7,270 bases of DNA from Oscillospiraceae bacterium (lineage in GTDB: Bacteria; Bacillota; Clostridia; Oscillospirales; UBA929). The stretch spans positions 1 through 7,270 of the forward strand of contig JAISVY010000099.1 in NCBI GenBank assembly GCA_031271325.1. Direction: 5' to 3'. Of this stretch, positions 1-4,388 are shown piece after piece; the stretch's first letter is position 1, and each line of letters begins with the position of its first letter. The notes beneath the pieces were generated by a model that saw nothing but the letters and a program-made list of their open reading frames with translations, was not told where the DNA came from and did not search any database. The translations under genes and the position numbers were made by a program.

Positions 1-408
1 GACAGGATTTCCCTCGCAGAAAGAGACAATCTTAGCACAGTATAACAGACTTGTTAACATAATGCAAGTAAAAAATTTCCATATATTTCAATCCAACCCC
101 GGAACCAGCCGCCCGATTAATAAACGGGTTCGGGAAGCGCTCTTTGTTGGGTTTTGTGAAAACTCCGGGCGGTTCGCGATCCGGTTATGCCTCCGGGTTC
201 CAAGGTTCCCTGCGAGGCGGGTTCACGCTTTGTTTTCAAGCCGGAGCGGATTTTCAACATGCCCTGAATGTGGTCTTGCATTCCGCACAACCCCTCAAAA
301 AAATACAAAACAACGGCTAAAGGGTTTGTCACCTTCGCCGCCGGCTGGCTTTCTTTGGCTCAGTATAGCAAAGGGGAACCCAAAACGCAAGATAAATTTT
401 GAATACCT
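1..408. other. Upstream region with no convincing gene
   Basis: I see no supportable gene here. The + strand frame open from 62 runs on through the PadR promoter and into the PadR gene out of frame, has no good ribosome binding site and gives a basic, low-quality protein. A minus-strand frame (332 to 117, GTG start, 71 codons) has no well-spaced Shine-Dalgarno sequence, although its first part (NPLAVVLYFFEGLCGMQDH) does look more protein-like than a random shadow. Two loosely similar stretches, near 126-150 and 221-250, both contain GGGTTC followed by CGCT and TTTGTT, suggesting an old repeat or decayed sequence. A weak hairpin (CCCG/CGGG) lies near 111-128. The region may be the far end of an intergenic space or a dispersed repeat; its identity cannot be settled from this sequence. 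Confidence 0.5.
39..67 (-). promoter_or_regulatory. Possible leftward promoter
   Basis: Read on the minus strand, TTGCAT (67 to 62) is separated by exactly 17 bases from TATACT (44 to 39). The -10 box is good and the -35 box is poor. A purine-rich GAGGGAA lies further left on the same strand near bases 8-14, which could be the ribosome binding site of a divergent gene starting just outside the window. This is only a suggestion, because the gene itself is not visible. Confidence 0.2.
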
Positions 409-409
409 C

Positions 410-438
410 TTGACAAACAATATTATGCGGTGTATATT
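410..438 (+). promoter_or_regulatory. Sigma-A promoter of the PadR operon
   Basis: A perfect -35 box TTGACA (410-415) is followed by a 17-base spacer and a -10 box TATATT (433-438). Transcription should start near 445, leaving a leader of about 77 bases before the PadR start codon. The last seven spacer bases, TGCGGTG, resemble those at the two other promoters in the window. Repeats of TATTATGC overlap and follow the -10 box, so the promoter looks built for repression. Confidence 0.8.
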
Positions 439-477
439 ATGCATGACGATGTATTATTCGTTGTGCAGTATTATGCG
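421..477 (+). promoter_or_regulatory. Four TATTATGC-like repeats, candidate PadR operator
   Basis: TATTATGCG occurs at 421-429, TATTATGCA at 435-443, TATTATTCG at 452-460 and TATTATGCG at 469-477. The starts are 14, 17 and 17 bases apart. The first two straddle the -10 box and the last two lie downstream of the predicted transcription start. PadR-family proteins typically repress their own operon by binding next to or over the promoter, so these repeats are the natural candidate operator. The direct-repeat form is less usual than the dyad (ATGT/ACAT type) reported for several PadR proteins, so the assignment is an inference. Confidence 0.45.
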
Positions 478-484
478 ACACACA

Positions 485-514
485 GCCCCGCCGGGAGCGG
501 GGCGGAAGGGAGGG
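485..514 (+). promoter_or_regulatory. Leader hairpin and strong ribosome binding site of PadR gene
   Basis: GCCCCG (485-490) can pair with CGGGGC (498-503) around a 7-base loop. This GC-only stem ends immediately before the purine-rich Shine-Dalgarno stretch GGAAGGGAGGG (504-514), which lies 7 bases before the ATG at 522. The stem does not cover the Shine-Dalgarno sequence, so it may stabilise the leader or keep the site exposed; this role is inferred. Confidence 0.4.
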
Positions 515-521
515 CACCGGT

Positions 522-848
522 ATGGACGCGCAATTGAAGCGCGGGCTGCTGGACGCCTGTCTGCTGGCGATCCTGACGCACGGCGAATCTTACGGGTACA
601 AAATCTCGCAGAACGCCGAACGGTTTATGCCGATGAGCGAATCGACGCTGTACCCGATTCTGCGGCGGATGGAGCAGCAGGGGCACCTGGAGACGCGGCA
701 GGAGGAGTACAACGGCAGGCTTCGCAAGTATTACCGCATTACGCCGGGAGGGGAAGAACGCCTCCGCACCTTTCGGACGGAATGGGGAGAAGTCAAGCGG
801 ATGGTAGACTATATCATGGGGGAGGATGAGGAAAATGTCGCGCAGTGA
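522..848 (+). CDS. PadR-family transcriptional regulator
   Basis: A 108-residue winged-helix repressor of the PadR family, the usual length for the short subfamily that consists of the DNA-binding domain plus one C-terminal dimerisation helix. Family hallmarks are visible: SYGYKISQ (23-30), ESTLYPILRRMEQQG (40-54, recognition helix region) and the wing RLRKYYRITPGG (66-77). The C-terminal helix (about 78-100) ends in an acidic tail. The ATG at 522 is chosen because of the ideally spaced Shine-Dalgarno sequence. The gene overlaps the following HAAS/DUF1700 gene by 14 bases, in the classical PadR-DUF1700-DUF4097 order. The protein probably represses its own operon through the repeats at 421-477; the inducing signal is unknown. 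Family assignment is very secure, the target and ligand are inferred. Confidence 0.95.
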   Translation: MDAQLKRGLLDACLLAILTHGESYGYKISQNAERFMPMSESTLYPILRRMEQQGHLETRQEEYNGRLRKYYRITPGGEERLRTFRTEWGEVKRMVDYIMGEDEENVAQ

Positions 849-1443
849 GTTTATGTGGGGGCTTGCAAACGCCCTGGCCGGTCTTCCGCAGAGCGAGATC
901 ACGCGGATTACCGAATACTACGACGAAATTTTTACGGAAGCGATCGACGAAGGGAAAACAGAAGAAGAGATTTGCGAGTCGCTGGGCAGCCCGGACGACA
1001 TCGCGGAGCGCGTCCGCGCCGAAATGGCGTTTGTGCGCGCCGAGCAGAAGCCGGACGCGAAGTCAATGAACGCCGTGCTGCTGTTGATCATCGGGCTGTT
1101 CGCCCTGCCGATCGGGATTCCGGTCGCCGTCGCGCTGGTCTCGGTAATGTTCGGGTTGTTTGCCGCCGTTGTGGCGATAGTCGCCGCTTTCGGAGCGGTT
1201 GTCATCGCGGTCGGCGCGGCGGGGCTTGCGTGCATGGTCACGGGGATCGCCGCCTTCGGCGCGGGCGAGCCGTGGTTCGGCATCGCGTTTATCGGCGCGT
1301 CGCTGCTGCTGTTCGGGCTGAGCGTTCTGGGCGGCGTGGGCGCGTTCAACCTGATGCGCGTTATTCTGCGCGGGATGGTAAAGCTCTGCCGCTTAATCTA
1401 TAACGGAATCTCCGAGCGTCTGAAAGGGAGGAAACAGGCATGA
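835..1443 (+). CDS. HAAS/DUF1700 domain membrane protein
   Basis: A 202-residue membrane protein. Residues 3-75 form a soluble helical domain typical of the HAAS/DUF1700 family, with the signature around YYDEIFTEAIDEGKTEEEI (28-46) followed by LGSPDDIA (50-57). Residues about 79-170 are very hydrophobic and Gly/Ala/Val-rich, enough for three to four membrane spans; a basic C-terminal tail (GISERLKGRKQA) should lie in the cytoplasm. Two starts are possible, ATG 826 and ATG 835. I prefer 835 because GGGGGAGG (818-825) abuts 826 but lies 9 bases before 835. Start and stop overlaps with both neighbours indicate one operon and translational coupling. In this gene order the HAAS protein is thought to connect the regulator with an envelope component; its biochemical function is not established. 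Confidence 0.88.
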   Translation: MSRSEFMWGLANALAGLPQSEITRITEYYDEIFTEAIDEGKTEEEICESLGSPDDIAERVRAEMAFVRAEQKPDAKSMNAVLLLIIGLFALPIGIPVAVALVSVMFGLFAAVVAIVAAFGAVVIAVGAAGLACMVTGIAAFGAGEPWFGIAFIGASLLLFGLSVLGGVGAFNLMRVILRGMVKLCRLIYNGISERLKGRKQA

Positions 1444-2177
1444 AAAAGACAGGAAAAACCCTGCTGATTATCGCGTTGTGCCTTGTCGTCGTGGGCACCG
1501 CGATGACGGTCACGGCAGCCGCGTTCATATGGTCAAACGGGTTGGTTTGGGAAGACGGCAGAGACACCTACGCCGCCCGCGAAATGTTTGAGGAATGGGA
1601 CGGCGTAAACAGTCTGGAACTCGCGCTGTTCAACGAGCCGGTCAGCATCGTCCGGGGCGGCGACGCCGTCAGGGTTGAGTGGTCGCAGCGGTATGACGGT
1701 CAGTACGGGGTCTACCGGGAGGGCGGAACGCTGACGCTCAAACGCGAAACCTTTCACCGGAACCGCCGTTGGGGGATCATTGGGTTCGGCTTTGATATTG
1801 ACTGGCTTGGCGGCTTGCTGTTCGGAGCCGGCAGCGGAGATATTGAAAACGGCTACGACCGGCCGGTCACGATCTCCGTGCCCGAAGGGTTGGACCTGGG
1901 GGATATAGAGATAAACGGTGTGGATGTGAACGTCATCATCGACAATATCACGGCGCGGGATATCAATGTTAACGGAGCGAACGCGCGGGTGGAGTTTTTC
2001 TGCGCCAACGCGGACGACTACGATTTTGAGACGAACGGCTTGGGTTCGTCGCTGACGATCGACGGCGACGCGGTCGGCTGGGGCGCGGGTCACGCCTATT
2101 CCGGCGGCGGCACAAACCGCTCCGTTACCGTCAACGGCGCAAACGCCGTGCTGGACGTGACGACGACGGGCAACTGA
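1440..2177 (+). CDS. Membrane-anchored DUF4097-like beta-repeat protein
   Basis: A 245-residue protein with one N-terminal membrane span (about 8-29, after MKKTGK) and an extracytoplasmic region. The start ATG overlaps the stop of the previous gene (ATGA, 1440-1443) and is preceded by GGGAGG (1426-1431) at good spacing. Residues 142-150 (PVTISVPEG) resemble the start of DUF4097-type repeats. After it come spaced strand-turn units with an xNG core: INGVDVNV (158-165), VNGANARV (177-184), TNGLGSSL (198-205) and VNGANAVL (231-238), suggesting a beta-solenoid or right-handed beta-helix. Two Gly/Trp-rich stretches (111-132) interrupt the first half. DUF4097 proteins regularly follow PadR and HAAS genes and are annotated as putative adhesins, though direct evidence for adhesion is scarce. 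It may be the sensing or effector arm of the operon. The family call rests on repeat pattern and context. Confidence 0.82.
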   Translation: MKKTGKTLLIIALCLVVVGTAMTVTAAAFIWSNGLVWEDGRDTYAAREMFEEWDGVNSLELALFNEPVSIVRGGDAVRVEWSQRYDGQYGVYREGGTLTLKRETFHRNRRWGIIGFGFDIDWLGGLLFGAGSGDIENGYDRPVTISVPEGLDLGDIEINGVDVNVIIDNITARDINVNGANARVEFFCANADDYDFETNGLGSSLTIDGDAVGWGAGHAYSGGGTNRSVTVNGANAVLDVTTTGN

Positions 2178-2206
2178 GCGTCTGAATTGACAATGACTTC
2201 CGCTAC

Positions 2207-2235
2207 TTGACAGGGCAATACTTGGGGGGTATACT
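2207..2235 (+). promoter_or_regulatory. Sigma-A promoter of the sortase gene
   Basis: TTGACA (2207-2212), a 17-base spacer and TATACT (2230-2235) make a near-consensus promoter in the 79-base gap after the DUF4097 gene. Another TTGACA lies 20 bases upstream (2187-2192) without a matching -10 box. Transcription should begin near 2242, practically on top of the Shine-Dalgarno sequence AGGGAAGG (2241-2248), giving a leader of only about 15 bases. No terminator separates the gene from the upstream operon, so read-through is also possible. Confidence 0.75.
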
Positions 2236-2256
2236 GGTACAGGGAAGGTGAAGCGT

Positions 2257-4113
2257 ATGAGCATGAGCCGAATGGATGAAAAAAAGCCGTTTTTTACGAA
2301 GAAAAGGCTGCTTTGGGCGGCGTTGATTCTTTGTATCTGTATCATGGTTGCGGCGCTGGTTTATATCGGATACTACCTCGCCCAATATTTTGGGCAAAAG
2401 CAGGTAGAAAACGACGTCAGCAACCTTTATCTCAGCGTGTCGCCCGCACCCCCGTCACCCCCGTCTTCCTCCGCGTCAACACCCGCCCCGTCCGCCGCCG
2501 GACAGACCGGCGAGCCGTCGCCCGGGGAACCCAGCCCGTCTGCGATCAGCGAGTTTGACGCGCTGATCGCCGCCGAAAAAGAGGGGATCGAGCGTTTTTC
2601 CGCATTGCTGGAGGTGAATCCCGATTACCGCGGCATGATATTCATCCCGGGGCTTTTCGACGAAACCGGGCTTCCCTATGTTTTGGGCGACGACAACGAT
2701 TATTACCTCCGGCATGATTTTTACGGAAACGTTAACGACAACGGCACCATCTTCCTCCACTGCAACAATTCCCGCCTGATGACCGACCGCAATAGCGTCC
2801 TGTTCGGACACAACATGAACACCGGCGCGATGTTCGCGAAACTGCACGGCTATAAAGACTCCGCCGATACTTATAAAACCGCTCCCGTTGTCAAGCTGGA
2901 CAGCTTGACGGGGCAGAGCACATGGGTTGTGTTTGCCGCCTATGAATGCGAACCGGATTGGGGCTATATCCAAACCCATCCGACGCAAGACCAGTTCGGC
3001 GCCCTTTTAGACGAAATCAAAGCCAGGAGCTACTTCCTCACCGATGTGGACGTTAACGAGACCGACCGCATCATCACCCTCTCCACCTGTACCTACCCCA
3101 ACGGGCTGGAGGATATGCGCCTTGCCGTTCATGCCCGGCTGCTCCGGCCGGGCGAGGCGGAACCCGCAGAGGTTATCGCCACCAAAAACCCAGACCCGCT
3201 GCCGTTTAACCCGCCCGACCAAATCGCGCGCTCCGAAGTGGAAGCCGCTTCGATGGCGGTGATGCAGCATCCGCGGTCAAAGAAAACCTATTACTATCAA
3301 ATTCGGGACGGCGCGATCGACTGGTATTCCGGCGGAACCACCCTGCAAGGTCCCTACACCAACTTCCGCGGGCGGGTGAAACCCGGCAGTCTGTTGGCGG
3401 CTGCATACCATCCGGGCGAAGAGAAGCAGTATTACGCGCTGGATCATTACGGCAGCAGTATGGGGATATTCCTTTTGACAGGAAAATTCCCCAGCAGCAC
3501 CATACGTTTTACGGGCGACAGTCCGGTCACTCAAAACGGCGTGGACGCGGTGGCTCCGATGCTCTCGTACTCCGGCGACAAAATGTGGCTGTTATACACC
3601 GTGAAACGAACCAACGGCGAGGCGATCTTCCGCGCCGTTGTCAGCGAAAACAAACTCAGCGGCGAGGCGGAATTGATCTATACCCTGCCGCTCGGCACGG
3701 ACGCGAGGGTCGTCGGGCAGGCCGAGTATAACGGCAGTACGCTGATTTTCTGGCACGAAAAGGGTACGCAAACGGTCAAGGGTACGTGGCTGGGTTCCGG
3801 CGAGGTGTTTTACCCGCAGTTGTCCGGCGCGAACGACAGCCTGATGTTTTACGGAACCGTTTCTAACGGCAAGATCAGTGTGATGACCGAAAAAGACGGC
3901 TTGCTTTCGCCTTCCATCTTCGACCTCGGCAGCGTCCCGCCCGCTCCCGTGACCGAAACGCCGCCCGATCAAACGCTTCCCGCCGAACCCGCTGTTTCGC
4001 CCGACGCCTCGGGCGTGCCGCCCGAAGTTACACCGGACGCGAAGCCTTCCCCGGAAAACGTTCTCCCCGGCGACGAGCCGGCAGTACCGGTTACCCCTTT
4101 GCCGTCCCCCTGA
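2257..4113 (+). CDS. Class B sortase with long C-terminal beta-rich extension
   Basis: A membrane-anchored cysteine transpeptidase of 618 residues; ordinary class B sortases have roughly 220-300. Order of parts: short cytoplasmic N-terminus; membrane span (about 19-42); Pro/Ser-rich linker (61-95); sortase domain (about 96-300); unassigned beta-rich region (about 310-558); Pro/Glu-rich tail (560-618). The active site is complete: His185 in LFGHNM, Cys278 in TLSTCTY and Arg288 in MRLAVHARL, the class B pattern. The unassigned region has five or so repeated strand groups with aromatic residues (YYYQIRDG, QYYALDHYG, MWLLYTVK, TLIFWHEK, LMFYGTVSNG), reminiscent of beta-propeller blades. I chose ATG 2257 because AGGGAAGG (2241-2248) lies 8 bases before it; a GTG at 2248 is embedded in that site and is less likely. 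It should join a surface protein bearing a sorting signal to the wall or to another protein; no substrate with such a signal is complete in this window. Sortase identity is secure; the role of the extension is unknown. Confidence 0.93.
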   Translation: MSMSRMDEKKPFFTKKRLLWAALILCICIMVAALVYIGYYLAQYFGQKQVENDVSNLYLSVSPAPPSPPSSSASTPAPSAAGQTGEPSPGEPSPSAISEFDALIAAEKEGIERFSALLEVNPDYRGMIFIPGLFDETGLPYVLGDDNDYYLRHDFYGNVNDNGTIFLHCNNSRLMTDRNSVLFGHNMNTGAMFAKLHGYKDSADTYKTAPVVKLDSLTGQSTWVVFAAYECEPDWGYIQTHPTQDQFGALLDEIKARSYFLTDVDVNETDRIITLSTCTYPNGLEDMRLAVHARLLRPGEAEPAEVIATKNPDPLPFNPPDQIARSEVEAASMAVMQHPRSKKTYYYQIRDGAIDWYSGGTTLQGPYTNFRGRVKPGSLLAAAYHPGEEKQYYALDHYGSSMGIFLLTGKFPSSTIRFTGDSPVTQNGVDAVAPMLSYSGDKMWLLYTVKRTNGEAIFRAVVSENKLSGEAELIYTLPLGTDARVVGQAEYNGSTLIFWHEKGTQTVKGTWLGSGEVFYPQLSGANDSLMFYGTVSNGKISVMTEKDGLLSPSIFDLGSVPPAPVTETPPDQTLPAEPAVSPDASGVPPEVTPDAKPSPENVLPGDEPAVPVTPLPSP

Positions 4114-4121
4114 TTAGCCAT
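4112..4121 (+). repeat. Left 10-bp direct repeat flanking the MITE-like element
   Basis: GATTAGCCAT occurs here and again at 4289-4298, directly outside the inverted-repeat element. This copy overlaps the last two bases of the sortase stop codon (TGA, 4111-4113). The arrangement is what a target-site duplication looks like. Confidence 0.7.
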
Positions 4122-4288
4122 AACGACAAACGCATGAATGTCCATATTGCACAGACGAAATGTACGGGCGGTCGTCCCCGACCGCCCGTAACCCCGGAAA
4201 ATTCCGCAGCCACGGGCGACCGAGGACGGTCGCCCCTACATGTGGATGCCGATTTTTGTGCATTTTGCCCGTTCATGCGTTTGTCGTG
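4122..4288. mobile_element. MITE-like palindromic element, 167 bp, non-coding
   Basis: Perfect 16-bp terminal inverted repeats, ACGACAAACGCATGAA (4123-4138) and its reverse complement (4272-4287), bound a highly symmetric unit. Inside, a short TGCACA (4148-4153) and TGTGCA (4257-4262) pair again. Two strong hairpins lie in the middle: a perfect 12-bp stem with TCCC loop (4163-4174/4179-4190) and a 9-bp stem with AGGA loop (4214-4222/4227-4235). These two hairpins are themselves approximate reverse complements, and a small CGGAA/TTCCG dyad (4195-4206) marks the centre. It is flanked by 10-bp direct repeats and encodes no transposase, so it would have to be mobilised in trans; a 10-bp duplication is compatible with, but does not prove, an IS4-type parent. 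It may also act as a bidirectional transcription barrier between the sortase and the SLH gene, although no T-run follows either hairpin. Confidence 0.75.
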
Positions 4289-4298
4289 GATTAGCCAT
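4289..4298 (+). repeat. Right 10-bp direct repeat flanking the MITE-like element
   Basis: Second copy of GATTAGCCAT, identical to 4112-4121. Removing the element plus one copy leaves the sortase stop codon only 17 bases before the next promoter's -35 box, a plausible ancestral empty site. Confidence 0.7.
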
Positions 4299-4307
4299 TG
4301 TTCGCCA

Positions 4308-4336
4308 TTGACAATATGCATTTTGTGGTGTAGAAT
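4308..4336 (+). promoter_or_regulatory. Sigma-A promoter of the SLH-transglutaminase gene
   Basis: TTGACA (4308-4313), a 17-base spacer and TAGAAT (4331-4336). Transcription should start near 4343, giving a leader of about 46 bases. The spacer ends in TGTGGTG, closely matching the PadR promoter spacer end (TGCGGTG), and contains TATGCAT (4315-4321), a string also found beside the PadR promoter (438-444). GCCATTG is directly repeated just upstream and into the -35 box (4294-4300, 4304-4310). Confidence 0.78.
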
Positions 4337-4375
4337 AACTTTGGCTATGTGTTTTTCCGTCTAAATTAATAAAAC

Positions 4376-4383
4376 GGGGGATT
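4376..4383 (+). promoter_or_regulatory. Ribosome binding site of the SLH-transglutaminase gene
   Basis: GGGGGATT lies with its G-run ending 8 bases before the ATG at 4389. It is G-rich rather than a canonical AGGAGG, but the spacing and the typical signal peptide that follows fix the start. Confidence 0.6.
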
Positions 4384-4388
4384 TTGTT

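Noticed and set aside
62..829. + strand frame of 255 codons crossing the PadR promoter and gene
   Set aside because: It spans the operon promoter and runs out of frame through the PadR gene; no ribosome binding site and no recognisable motif.
826..834. ATG 826 as start of the HAAS protein
   Set aside because: GGGGGAGG directly abuts it with no spacing; ATG 835 has the ideal 9-base distance.
2248..2256. GTG 2248 as start of the sortase
   Set aside because: It lies within the Shine-Dalgarno sequence; ATG 2257 is properly spaced.
1533..2345. Minus-strand frame opposite the DUF4097-like gene and the sortase promoter
   Set aside because: Arg/Val-rich shadow translation; the + strand has a clear start, ribosome binding site and repeats.
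4163..4235. Hairpins as CRISPR repeats or as a classical intrinsic terminator
   Set aside because: Only two related hairpins with no spacer pattern, and neither is followed by a T-run; they fit better as internal parts of the inverted-repeat element.
4091..4364. Short open frames on both strands through the MITE-like element
   Set aside because: They arise from the palindromic hairpins, which translate to similar Gly/Arg/Pro strings on either strand; not genes.
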